This document shows, in pieces, positions 34,181 through 44,957 of a DNA stretch of 64,000 nt (within the stretch, counting starts at the first letter, position 1; each line of letters opens with the position of its first letter). Source of the stretch: Bondarzewia mesenterica (lineage: Eukaryota > Basidiomycota > Agaricomycetes > Russulales > Bondarzewiaceae); the NCBI GenBank assembly GCA_004802705.1, contig SGPL01000054.1:30870-94869 (forward strand), given 5' to 3'. The position numbers and the translations under genes are program-made. Below the pieces are notes generated by a model. That model was not told the origin of the DNA, did not search any database, and saw only the letters and a program-made list of their open reading frames with translations.

Positions 34181-35707
34181 ATGAAGCTTGTCGTTCCTCC
34201 TACATTGTCCGTCATCGTGTCGATCTGGATGGAGACGTTATTCTACGGTCAGCATGATCGTATCGATTTTTCAACACAAGTGCTCACTCTCATGATAGGT
34301 GTAAACATTGCGGTTTATGCACTTTGTCTCTATGTTTTGTTTTTCGGCCGAAGCAGTGGCAGTAGATCCAACAAGATCTTGATCGCGCTTTCAACCACTC
34401 TGTTAGCAAATGGAGCTTCACCCTTTCAAATAATACTTACGAAGAGCGCAGGTTTCTCACTGCTACCGGCCATGTCAGCGTCAATCTGCGACGCCTCATA
34501 GAAGGATACGTCCATCCGCCGACAAAAGAGGCTATGACCGCATACTTATTGGATATCACACAACCGACAAACGTTGCGAAGCAATGTTTGGTTGTTTTAG
34601 CCGTGGGTGCATTTTACATGCACCACTACGAAACTTGACAACGACTTTTTTCCATCTAGAATCTATTTTCTGATATTTTAATTGTGAGTTCCTTTGCCGG
34701 TGACCAATTTGTTACAGTGTTAGCAGCTTAGATGACGATATTTTGACAGCTTTGGAGGGTATACACCGTCTGGGAGAAACAGTGGAAGATATGTGTTATA
34801 CCTCTCTTCCTTTGTCTCGGTACCTTCAGTGCGTAACTTTAGTCATCTCTTTTCACAGGTCCGCTCTTAGTACTCTTCGTTCATAGCGTCTGGAATGGCT
34901 GTTAGTCTCCTGATTTTCTCCGCAGCTCATTTTAGAAATTTACACGATGGCGACTTTACCAGACTGCCGCATATGAAAACCTTGTTATACCCGGACAAAG
35001 CATTTTTTTGAAAAACATCTCTACTTGGGGATTAGCTCAGTTCTCTCTCTCCCTAACAATGAATGTCATCGCGACCATCCTTATTGCCTCACGCATATGG
35101 TATGTCACGCGCGACGTACGCAGGTTTAACCCAGAGCATATGCAAACATATTGGCGCGTCATCATCCTTGTCATCGAGAGCGCATCATTTGCAGCCCTTG
35201 CACAGGTTGTTGAACTTTCATTCTATGCTGCGAAGTTTCCTGGCGTCTATTTTATTGCAGATTCGTCAGTTCAGATAATCGTACGTACATTCATTTAAAT
35301 TATCAGAGCTCGACAATACTCATGTGCACGACCATTCACAGTCCATCGCTCCGCTCTCTATCATTGTGTTGGTTGGCCTTACTCAACGAAATGGATCATG
35401 GGGTACATCCTACCCAACTAACCAGGAGCTGGCCACCATAAGATTTAACGAAGTTCAGATTGCCCTTGGCGCTCGTTCCAAGGCAACTGTTTCGACTACC
35501 TCTCCAGACACTAGGAACGATATGGTCGGTCCATACTCAGGTCAACCTGAGGACGTGCGTCTATTCGGCCATGAGGAACAAGTAGGAGACGACCAGGTAA
35601 GCACTTTTCCATGCTATCAAGGTCCAGGCTAATGCTATGTATGCCAGAATAAAGGCGATATATTGTCGGATCCAAAAATGCAGCTCAAAAGCGACGAAGA
35701 AATGTAA
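34181..35707 (+). CDS. Seven-helix orphan membrane protein, second member
   Basis: Spliced gene starting MKLVVPPTLSVIVSIWMETL and running FYG-VNIAVYALCLYVLFFG, ILIALSTTLLA, HVSVNLRRLIEGYVHPP, KQCLVVLAVW-type helix, WRVYTVWEKQW, ICVIPLFLCLGTFS, YENLVIPGQSIFLKNISTWG, FSLSLTMNVIATILIASRIW, VIILVIESASFAALAQVVEL, ending IAPLSIIVLVGLT-QRNGSW. The C-terminal tail is polar, and the last exon ends SDPKMQLKSDEEM at 35707. The order of helices and RIW, WRVYTVW and IESA motifs parallel the 24.5-kb protein, so both seem to be members of the same broad basidiomycete family, though similarity is low. Function unknown. The exon joins in the middle are not all resolved. Confidence 0.7.
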
Positions 35708-36703
35708 ATGGGTCTATCTTGTCATGTTTGATAGGCACATCTGTTTGTGTATCCGGCCTCTTTGCAGTGATTATGCTTCTGTGAGATGTACCTGTTCGGC
35801 TCTTACTTAGCCTTTCGCACCATGCCCTTTCAAGTGGTTGAGCTCCTCCAGTGCTCCCCTCACCCTTTTCATACAATAATCTTGCTATCACTGTATTGCG
35901 TTATTCGTTCGTGTCGCTCTTGAATTTAGGCTGAAGGGAACAAGGAATACGATATCTATTATTCTCAAATTTATGGTACAGAGCGTGCGTTGTCTGAAGC
36001 AGCACATTTGCTATTCTGCATCTCAGCTATCCTCCCACCCCGTCTTGTTTTCGTCTCGTATAACTGGTTAACGGTCCGCGATATAGCACGAAGACTCGAT
36101 ACGACAATGCGACGTGATCATAATCCATGACGTTGACTAGCCATCAGGAGCGGATAGGTGACGGGAATAGCGAGAGTCGATTGTAGAGCGCCACTGGAAA
36201 GTAAGGCTGCATGGAGCGGCACATTTTACAGCTGTTTCCGGACGCGTCGCGCGGCTGAAAAATCTAGAAAAGGCCAAAAAAGCCTCATGTGAATGTTGAC
36301 CCACCGACGTGCATTGAGCTTGTGGCCCTCGAACCAGCACCACCCGATGATGGAACATTGTAAATGAAAATGTTGAATGTTACTACATTCATGCGTAACG
36401 CTGCTCCGAAGCACACGCACCTAAGACATGCACATGGGATCGGGTCCGCCGCGCCATTGTGCGTTTCAGTGAGTTTCGTCACGGAAATAATCACGCCGCC
36501 CCGCAGCGTTCTCAATGTCAATGGGCGAATCAGTGTCTGAGAAGGCTGTCTCGGAGAGGAGTAGTGTGTATTAGAGAGCAAAGATGAATATAGAACGGCT
36601 CCTACTGAGATCCCATGATCTCCACCATTCCCGAGCCCCACGAAGCTAAATAAAAGAGTGCCAATGGGTGTGTGTATATATATACGAAAAAAGACTGATC
36701 AGC
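35708..36703. other. Intergenic, centre of the mirror symmetry
   Basis: No gene recognised. The midpoints of the two inverted paralogue pairs fall here (about 36.2-36.4 kb). A poly-purine and AT-rich patch precedes the 3' end of the Tim44-like gene (CTAAATAAAAG, TATATATATACG). Confidence 0.4.
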
Positions 36704-38179
36704 TTAGAGATCCTCATACAAACGTTCCCTAATCGCCCAAGGCAGATCGTACCACATGCGCTTCTCAAACACGAGGTACTCGACCACAGGCTTAGGTGCT
36801 ATCTGGCTCTTTTCTTTCACCAGTTTTCCGGCACTGTTATAAACGCGGAGGGTCTGCATAGGTTTGTTCATTTTGTCAGCTCTGTGAGGGATCTCGATGA
36901 ACAAAAAATGACCTACCTGCTTCGTATCAAACCGCACGAGAGCCTGCGCATACAGCCTGCTCCCCGTCCTCGGCTCTTGTAAACCCCAATGGCCCTGCGT
37001 CGCGCGGATGCTGACAATCTCAACGGGCGCGTTCAACGAGTATCGCCATTTGTAAGTGAATGTCGGTGATACTGAACCTTTTTTGGTTTGGGGATGGAAG
37101 GCGAGAAGGCGATTTTTGAGAGTTTGAGCGTAGTTGTCCATGGTGAGAGATTTGATAGTTTTCAGATCACCCCTAGGGACAGAGCGAGCAATAAGAACGG
37201 ATTCAATTCGAACAAATGACAAAGAAAATAACGAATGATGGAGGGGAGGGGAAGAGGAGGGAGGGAGTACATACTTGGCGACGGCTCCATTGACCTTTCC
37301 GTACGTGTCGAGGAATTCCGCGCGCAATGGGGCAACCCAGGCATCGTCCTTGGTAGAGCGTGTCTTGAAGACGGCCCATGTCCGAGGAGATTTGATGTAC
37401 GTGTTTGGGAAGAAATCGGTTTTGGCAAGTTGATACATGCTGTTCAGAACATGAGAAACCTCGATACGAAGCCCTCATCCCTCGCTCGACGTAGCAAGAA
37501 ATTAGAGAGAAGGACGAATGTATGTACCTCGTGGCGTTTTTCATCGTGTTGAGAAAGTTTTGCCCGAGATGCGACGCCCTTTCTTTGATTGACAAGCCCT
37601 TGCGACGGAAGGGAGAGACAGGGATGTGCACGTCTTTCTTTGAGAACGCCATGGTCAGAACATGAATTACCAAAAGATACAAAGCCGTAAAAGTGGACAT
37701 AATAGCGAGAAAAATATCAACAAAGCAGACAAATGGGAGGAGGGCATACCTAACATCGCTACTGGTGCAGCCCAAATGTCTCTTCTGTGAAGAGACTCGG
37801 TCTTCACTAACATTTGCAGGCGCTTCATCGCTTCCTCTTCGGAGATGTCATCTTCGACTTCGGAAGATCTCATCGCAGCCATACTGCGCACATGTGCGGG
37901 CGTAAAGAAAGCTGCACGATGCGAGACCGCTACGCGAGAGAGACCAGACGGAGACAGCCTTCGAGAGGAAGAAGAGGTGGACATCGAGCGAGAGGGGCTA
38001 GAAAAGCCATTGTGTGGATTTGAGTGCGCAGAAGATGCGGACGCGTATGAGGGGGATGAAAGAGACCAGATGAGGGACGAAAGTGTGGGCGACCGGTAGG
38101 TCGAGGGAAACGCGCCTGAATGTGAAGGCGCAGGCGGAGGACGGAGGTGCAGAAGCGCTTGGGTTGCACGGGTCGTCAT
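36704..38179 (-). CDS. Tim44-like domain protein, mitochondrial ribosome associated (Mba1/mL45 type)
   Basis: Starts MTTRATQALLHLRPPPAPS, a basic and Ser-rich N-terminus lacking acids over about 100 residues, typical of a mitochondrial presequence. Then acidic VEDDISEEEAMKRL and a PVSPFRRKGLSIKERASHLG linker, and the Tim44-like region: NTYIKSPRTWAVFKTRSTKD, EFLDTYGKVNGAVAK-GDLKTI, KSLTMDNYAQTLKNRLLAF, KWRYSLNAPVEIVSIRATQG, RLYAQALVRFDTKQ, SLRVYNSAGKLVKE, VVEYLVFEKRMWYDLPWAIR. Mba1/mL45 proteins tether mitochondrial ribosomes to the inner membrane for co-translational insertion. Choice between Mba1 and a sister Tim44-like protein is by resemblance only. At least five exons, the last ending ERLYEDL at 36704. 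Divergent from MIX17. Confidence 0.75.
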
Positions 38180-38374
38180 GGCCGACTGAAAGCACCAGAT
38201 TATCGTAAGAATAAGAAAACTACGAAGAGCCAATCTCAGGTTAGAAGTGAAGAGACTACGACGGAGAGTAAACACCAAAAAGCAACTGAACTAGTTTTCC
38301 ACAAATTTCCGCCAGCCAGCGCAACTCTCATCGAGTCGAAAGAAAGCCGCGAGCGCAATAATTTCGTGCCGTGG

Positions 38375-38556
38375 GCATCACGTGCTTGAAATTGCCACGT
38401 GTCACGGAAGAGACTGACGCGTCCCGATTGGCCGAGCCAATCCGGGACCTTATAAATTGCTTCGTCGTCCTTCTCTTTCAATCTTTCAACGTTGTCCGTG
38501 GCTACGCGCTCTTCGTCTCACTTGCTATCCACACTTTCACTGTTCACTAATTAATA
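38375..38556. promoter_or_regulatory. Bidirectional promoter with two CACGTG boxes, CCAAT boxes and TATA
   Basis: Between divergent start codons of the Tim44-like gene (38179) and MIX17 (38557): CACGTG at 38379-38384 and 38396-38401, ATTGG at 38427-38431 and CCAAT at 38437-38441 (head to head), and TATAAA at 38451-38456, about 100 bp before the MIX17 start. CACGTG is the bHLH (Cbf1/Pho4 type) site; CCAAT is bound by the Hap complex, a respiratory regulator in fungi. The combination fits joint control of two mitochondrial genes; this is inference from motifs. Confidence 0.6.
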
Positions 38557-39153
38557 ATGGCTGTAAGCATACTTTTATTCTCCCTATACTGCAGATAATA
38601 CTCACTGTCATCCCTTCGTGTCGCAGCGCCAATCACGTTCTCGCCCAACGACCTCTCGTCCCGCCGCTGCGCGTAGCAGTGTCCCCTCTCGCGGTGCTGC
38701 TACCGCCGCCTACCCTACGCAGCACCAGGCACCCTCTGCTCCCGCGCCTCCCGCACACACCCAAACCCACGCGCCGCCTCAGACTGCCGCTGCCCCTACC
38801 AAGGAGCCGGGCATGCTCTCCCAGATGGCCGCCACCGCTGGCTCTGTCGCCATCGGTTCGACTATCGGACATGGGATTTCGTCCATGCTCTTCGGCGGCA
38901 GCTCTTCGGCTGCACCCGCCGCTGAGCAGCAGCAGGCTCCTGTGAACCAGATGCAACAGGGCAGTGGGATCAGCTGCGAGGTTCAGGCGAAGGAATTTAC
39001 CAAGTGCTTGGATCAGGCAGATTTGCCGAGTTGCACTTGGTATTTGGAGCAGTTGAAGGCTGTAAGTCCTATCTTCTCTGAAATTTCTTGTAATGTAGAG
39101 ATCCTGACCTTTATTTCCTTTCATAGTGCCAGGCTGCTGCTGCACCTTATTAG
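38557..39153 (+). CDS. MIX17: CHCH-domain protein Mix17 (CHCHD2/CHCHD10 homologue)
   Basis: Exons 38557-38562 (only ATG GCT), 38627-39061 and 39127-39153 give about 155 residues. The N-terminus is Arg/Ser/Ala/Pro-rich (ARQSRSRPTTSRPAAARS), then a Gly/Ala helix (MAATAGSVAIGSTIGHGISS), a glutamine-rich linker, and a twin CX9C module: C-EVQAKEFTK-C and C-TWYLEQLKA-C, the last Cys coming from exon 3. Twin CX9C proteins are imported into the intermembrane space and oxidised by Mia40. Human CHCHD2/CHCHD10, the same family, act in mitochondrial respiration and cristae. The end CQAAAAPY* is short, as in the family. Divergently paired with a Tim44-like gene. Confidence 0.92.
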
Positions 39154-39471
39154 ATGGTTTCCTTTTTTTTTTTCGCGGAAGAGATAGTAGAGGCATGGAC
39201 ACAATTTACGTTGGAAGGATGGGTCGTTAGCGGATGTACGCCTCGCATACATTACCCGTTTGTCAATGTGATGTCTACTGTTCATCTAGATTCCTGTGTG
39301 AACTGTCTGCAAAGATTCCACATATGTCAGACCATAGTCGAGCGTGAGTTGTATCAGCCATTTTCGAATCCGACTGCGGTGGTGGAGATAGAACGTGCGA
39401 AACAAACGTTCGTAAATTTGGCTTTCTCGTACAGTGCTAACTCTGTAGAATTTCCTCGCGCGAAAATGCGG

Positions 39472-40266
39472 CTAACCTTTGGTCTCCTCCTTGACTGCCT
39501 CCGCCATCCCGCCCAAAACGTCTCGAACCTCCACATCCACTTGACCCCCCTGCACATCGACACCCGCACATGCTCCTTGCCGATCGATCCACACGCTCGG
39601 AATCCCCAATTCATTCGCAGGAACATGATCGTGGAAAAGACTTTGTGCAACAACCAGCACTTCATGCTTCTCGATCCCGAACTTTGACTGGATGTCCGCC
39701 AATGCGCGATTGTACATCGCGAGCGAGGGCTTGTACGCGCCGACGTCCTGTGCCGTGATTACCAAGGAGAATGGTGATTTGGTCGTTGTGGGGTCGGAGA
39801 GCGCTTTATGAGTATGTGCGAAGGAGGCGTGGTCGACGTTCGAAAGGACCACGAGGGCAAAATGTTGCGCTAGATATTGCAGCGCGTCCCGCGTGTCTGG
39901 AAACACAGGCCAGTCCTTGATACTGTCTCCGAACTTCTTACCCTCTTCCTTCAACCTGACACCATCCATTTCTACGCTGCCATCTACTGCACTCTCCAAC
40001 CTTTTAGCCAACTCCACGAACGCAGCCGCCAGGACATCCCTGTAGAGCATGTCGGGATGCTTGAATTGGAGGTCCTTCTCTACGGAACCAAACGCAAGAA
40101 TTGTCTCCCTACGTGTCCAATCGGCTACTTCATCGGCGGGAAGGATGGTGTTTATGAGAGGTGAGAGGCCAGCGTAAAGGCCAGTTTCCCAATCCACCAG
40201 GGTGCCGTAGACGTCGAAGATGATGGCTTTGAATTGCGTGAGTTTGGGCTCGGGAGCGGTGCTCAT
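39472..40266 (-). CDS. Haloacid dehalogenase-type HAD hydrolase
   Basis: Single-exon frame of 264 residues, no introns, start at 40266. Motif I: IIFDVYGTLVDWETGL with the nucleophile Asp and second Asp replaced by Tyr, as in type II haloacid dehalogenases (DxYGTL). Motif II: LVVLSNVD (Ser). Lys of motif III: DVGAYKPSLAMYN. Motif IV is weaker: VLVVAQSLFHDHVPANELG, with SLFHD and a final WIDRQG as expected for this group. The cap region holds WTRRETILAFGSV and YRDVLAAAFVELAKRLE. The closest known enzymes remove halogen from 2-haloacids, but fungal relatives often act on unknown small molecules. A truncated inverted relative lies at 32119-32352. It diverges from SYG1. Confidence 0.9.
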   Translation of the reverse strand: MSTAPEPKLTQFKAIIFDVYGTLVDWETGLYAGLSPLINTILPADEVADWTRRETILAFGSVEKDLQFKHPDMLYRDVLAAAFVELAKRLESAVDGSVEMDGVRLKEEGKKFGDSIKDWPVFPDTRDALQYLAQHFALVVLSNVDHASFAHTHKALSDPTTTKSPFSLVITAQDVGAYKPSLAMYNRALADIQSKFGIEKHEVLVVAQSLFHDHVPANELGIPSVWIDRQGACAGVDVQGGQVDVEVRDVLGGMAEAVKEETKG

Positions 40267-40649
40267 TGTAGACGGTGATTATGAGCTACCTCGGGAATGA
40301 ATGAGGATATAGTTATTCGCAGGAGGGATGGTGAGTTGCAGGGACTCGAATGTCATGCCTCGCTCATATTTACTGCACAAGTGCAGGACGGGTTAACCGA
40401 AACTGACGAGTCATACACTGATTCATATCGTCATCCTCACCGCCCACGTGGCTAAGTTGTATTCGTGCACGTGAACGCGTCTCTTCTTCCGGCTCACTGC
40501 AGTGGGCCTCTCTTCCTCTTCAAAGCTTCATGTCCTCGCCTGCTTTCTTCTTTCTGTTCAATTGAAACGACTTATTCAAGGTAAAAACAAGAAATAAATC
40601 GTTATTTGACGACCTCACGCTTTTACGAACCCGATTTGGACGTGGAACA
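40267..40649. promoter_or_regulatory. HAD / SYG1 intergenic region with two CACGTG boxes
   Basis: CACGTG palindromes lie at 40445-40450 (CCCACGTGGC) and 40468-40473 (GCACGTGAAC), about 200 and 180 bp before the SYG1 start. CACGTG is the core site of Pho4-type factors that respond to phosphate starvation. Since SYG1 carries a phosphate-sensing SPX domain, control by phosphate is a reasonable guess, but the same motif occurs at 38.4 kb, so a general bHLH factor is also possible. Confidence 0.5.
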
Positions 40650-43600
40650 ATGAAGTTTGCACGGTACGAGCATCTTGACAGTGTCACTGTTATCATGGCT
40701 CTGAACTGAAAGTTTCGCGACGAAAGTTATTTGGACGACGCTCAGGTAGGTCGCATATACCTTATTGAACAACAGCATCAGGTTATCATTCAGACGAAAT
40801 TATGACTGCACATCGCTACGCGCCATCTTCTCATTTTTTGGCACAATTGGGTGTCCTTCCTTTCTCGGAATACTGACTCGTCCTGCACAGACACCAGAAT
40901 GGAAAAAAGCATACATGTAATGACCTCGAATATTTTCTTGTATCTCTCGCATTGCTTGTTCATATATCACGAATCATTCGTAGTGATTATCGCGGCCTCA
41001 AAAAGCGCATTACCGCCGTCCGACGCGCACAAGAAGGTCTGGCTGTGCAGGACACCTCCGACCCCGAATCTTTAGACACGAAACGTGAGTCAACGGTTGA
41101 GGATGGTGAGCGTCCTTTAAAAAGTGACAGCGTGGACGCTGGCACGCCTGAAAGGTCAAATGAATTGTGCACGGAGGGAGACGCTGGAGAAGCGGAAGAT
41201 GCCGTAAACGGTGAGGCAGAAGAAGCCAAAATGAAAGAGGACAGCATCAAAGAAACAGACGCACAGACGAGCGATGTCCCTATTGGCAGAAAGAGAGGAG
41301 GAAGCGTGAGTGAGACGTCTCTACGTCGTCTTCTCTAATGCCACACGTATTGAAGCAGCAGCTTCGTCCTGCCATTTGTGAAAATGCTGTATAGGTTACT
41401 TTCCCCTCTTCGCCCATACTGCACATCGTCCCCTCGCCCTCAACAGTTGCATCGCAACCAATACCTCCGGCGTCCCACCCATCTACTGTCGCACTTGCAC
41501 CCTCGGCCACAGCCCCTTCGGGTATCTTCGCACAGATCCGTCACCGCTCCTCTACCATACGAAGTGAGCATCCGTCCCATCATTTTTTTTTCAATTTTTT
41601 TTCTTACGAAACAAACGATGACCATCGTGCTCACATTTTAACAGCTACATATTCCAATCCCGCATCCTCACAAATGCACCCACCCCATCTCTCCTCGCTC
41701 CTCGAAAGTATGACATCCGTCCAACTTGCCTTTTTCGACAAACTGGACGCCGAACTCCTCAAAATAGATAGCTTTTATCTAGCAAGGGAGCAAGAAGCGA
41801 GAGAGCGGTGTGCTGTGTTAAGGGAGCAGCTTGGCGAGCTGAAGGACCATAGGAAAATATTTCACGTTCGTGTCTTTCCTCCGTCTCTGTGTTTTATTTA
41901 ATACGTGTTCAACTTCTCCGACGCATGAAGGAAGCGTACCCGGCCGACCACAAGCGTTGGTCTCTTTCCTCCATCGCGCATACCGCGCGTCCGCGCCGCG
42001 CCGTCCACCGCCGGCGGCACAGAAGCGTGCAGGAGTCATCCTCCAGAGAAAAGTCACTCGAGCGCGCCGATGCCGAGAAAGCTGTCGAGTTGCTCGGGAA
42101 CGGACACGACAATGGGAAGGTAAAGGAGGAATTGCGTTTGAGGTATAATCCGGAGGATTATACTCACGCGAAGAAACGCTTGAAGAAGGCCGTGTTGGAG
42201 TACTATCGGGGATTGGAAGTTCTCAATAACTATCGCGTAAGTGTCGTGTATGGCTCTTCGAGGGGGAGATGTTATGACTAATGGCTTCCTGTAGATCTTG
42301 AATTTGACGGGGTTTCGCAAAGCCCTCAAAAAATTTGAAAAGATCACGAAGGTAAGTCTTGCAAGAATTTTTTTTTAATTGCTCTCGCTCACATCCATAT
42401 AAGATCCCTGTCCAACACGCATATATGAAAGAGAAGGTCCGCCCCGTCTTGCATTCTCAGACATTGCTAGAAAAAGACATTTGTATCATTAAGGTCGATC
42501 CCAGCGCATTCGCATCCGGCGAGGTCGTTCAAGGACTGGTGAAGGAGATGGAAGATCAATTCGCAGCACGGTTCAGTAAGTGTTCAATAATATGTCGCTC
42601 TCATGTCGCTTGTATCCGACTCATCCTCAACTCATAGCACGAGGAGACAAGAAACGAGCTCTAGTTCGGTTGCGTGCTTCCTCCCAACACAAGACCCACC
42701 ACTTCAGCACTTTCCGCACCGGGCTGGCGTTCGGGTTGGGTGTGCCCGCCTTGGTCGATGGCATTTATCGCAGTGCGACGATCACCCTCTCCTCCATCCT
42801 GTAGTTACCGATCTCATCCAATCGTGTTTCACCAGGTTTCCAGCCGGAATTGCGCGCAAAATTAGCTTGGGAGGTAATGCTGTTCAACTACGCCATTCTA
42901 GCGATCCCCGCGTTTTTTGTGTTCCTCGTCGGGCTTAATGTATTGGTTTGGAGCCGGTCCAGAATCAATTATGTTTTCATATTCGGTGAGTACAGTTCTT
43001 TGCATCTGTGCCCTTTGTCAGCGAATCTCGAAAATTGATCTTATATCTGGCAGAGTTCGACATTCGAACGCGGCTGGATCATCGAGAGTATTTTGAGGTT
43101 GGTTTCCCTGTCAAGTTTATACTCAGTCACTGTGCTCATTCGAATTGGTTATCACTGGGCAGATCCCAGCTATTGTACTCGCCACTCTCTGCTATTCGTT
43201 CTGGCTCACCTTTGCGCGCATCGGCGCCGAATCAGTCGCGCCGACGACTTGGCCACTGATATGGCTTTTGTTCGTGGCGGGGCTGATACTCAATCCCTTC
43301 CCGGTTTTGTTCAAGGAGAGTAGGTGGTGGCTGATCCGAAACATCACGCGGTTGTTAACGAGCGGTGTTCATCGCGTCGAGGTGAGATTTCGTTACTGGT
43401 GGCTCCAATGGTCTACCAACAGAATACATCATCGATGGCTCTTTCCCTAGTTCGCAGATTTCTGGATGGGGTACGTTGCTTACTTTCTTTTCTGTCTCTA
43501 TCTTTTTCAAAGCGCAGCCTCGCTTACCGACGTTTCATTTATTTACTTTGCTTTCTCACAGCGACCAGTTCTGTTCGCTCGTGTTCACCCTCAGCAACCT

Positions 43601-44656
43601 CTACTTCTTCGCCTGTTCCTACATCGTTGGGTTCCGCACTGACCCGTGGCAGCAATGCGCCATGCCTAACGGTTGGGGAGTGCACGTTGTTCTGGCCTCG
43701 CTCCCCCTGCTCGTGCGGCTGGTGCAGAGCGTGAGGCGTTGGGTTGATTCCGGTTTGATCACACATCTAATCAATGTGCGTTCTGTATAAGCTTTCTGTG
43801 CATGTAGCACTCGAATTCAACGATAATCATTCGTAGGGCGGCAAGTACGGCTCGGGCATCATTTACTACCTTGCCTTCTATATCTGGCGGGAGAAAGGTG
43901 AGTCCTCCATCTTCGACATGAGGAAAACAACGGTTTTGATGTTTCCATCTCACCCAGGAGCCGGCAGAGGACCGACGTTTGCATTGTTTTGCCTATTCGG
44001 AACGATTTATTCTGCATATGCTTCATCTTGGGTATGAGATTGGTAGTCTCCGCCGGCGCTTCCTCTCGCTTATAACAACCATCAGGATTTTTTGATGGAC
44101 TGGTCTATCCTGAAACCGCACGCCAAATACCCTCTACTCCGCTCAGAGCTTGTCTATTCTAGTTATACCCCTGTGAGCATTTTCTTTTCATCATATCCTA
44201 CAAGTACGCGTTTGTTGAATCGGACTCTAGCTCTATTATTTCTCAGTGGTCAGTTACCTTTGAAACACGTTCTGCTGTTCCATAGTCCCAACTTACCTTG
44301 AAAATAGATTTCGAATGTCCTCATCCGTTTCATTTGGGTAATATACATCCCGACACAAGGGCGTAACTTTGCTGTGCGCACGTTCATTGCGGCCGTGCTC
44401 GAGATGTTCCGTCGGTGGCAGTGGAACTTCTGTTCGTTGGCTTGCCATATCTCTTGCTTCCGTTTCATTCCAATATTTACGTTCGAACTTTGTCGCGCGT
44501 GCAGATCGACTGGAGAACGAACACCTCGGTAATATGGATCAGTACCGCGTCACCCGCGAAGTCCCGCTCCCGTACTCGTTCGATGAAGTCGGGCATGAGT
44601 CCGACGGTGGGGATGAGGACGTTGAAGACGAGGGTCATGCCAAACGGTCGATATGA
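40650..44656 (+). CDS. SPX/EXS phosphate exporter, SYG1/XPR1 family
   Basis: XPR1/SYG1 proteins export phosphate; the SPX domain senses inositol pyrophosphates. Reconstructed from 21 exons. SPX N-terminus: MKFARYLDDAQTPEWKKAYI, DYRGLKKRITAVRRAQEGL; a variable acidic insert; then TSVQLAFFDKLDAELLKIDS, LAREQEARERC, KKAVLEYYRGLEVLNNYR, GFRKALKKFEKIT. Transmembrane/EXS part: FQPELRAKLAWEVMLFNYAI, FVFLVGLNVLVW, RTRLDHREYFE, FADFWMG-DQFCSL, NLYFFACSYIVGFRTDPWQQ, GGKYGSGIIYYLAFYIWREK, TIYSAYASSWDFLMDWSIL, LRSELVYSSYTP-LYYFSV, ISNVLIRFIWVIYIP, WQWNFYRLENEHLGNMDQYR and a final acidic tail. Two exons are tiny: 43451-43470 (20 nt) and 44231-44248 (18 nt), each inside a conserved EXS motif, and both keep the frame. 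The insert between SPX halves is encoded by exons 4-6. Convergent to VPS16. Confidence 0.93.
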
Positions 44657-44957
44657 GTGGGACCGCACTGTCTACAATTGCATGTCACTTTGAGGGCCAG
44701 TCCTTTGCATAGACTACGAGAGTTTTCCTTCGAGGATACCTTGACTCGCTCTTTAGATACCGAAAGGACTTTCTACATTTCACATTGCGATATTTTTGTT
44801 CTTGGATTTGATACTCACATGACAACATCAGTCCGTCATTCATACCTCAATCCATGCTGAGCAATAACATGTGTTCTTGGTTCATAATGCGTTCTCGATT
44901 CATGCCATTAAGGAGGATTTATGTTTCTCAAAGATCTGGGGTATAGTTACGTGGCTG

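Noticed and set aside
39877..40164. Plus-strand ORF matching a minus-strand ORF at 32154-32348
   Set aside because: Both are antisense shadows of the HAD gene and its pseudogene; their likeness only reflects that homology.
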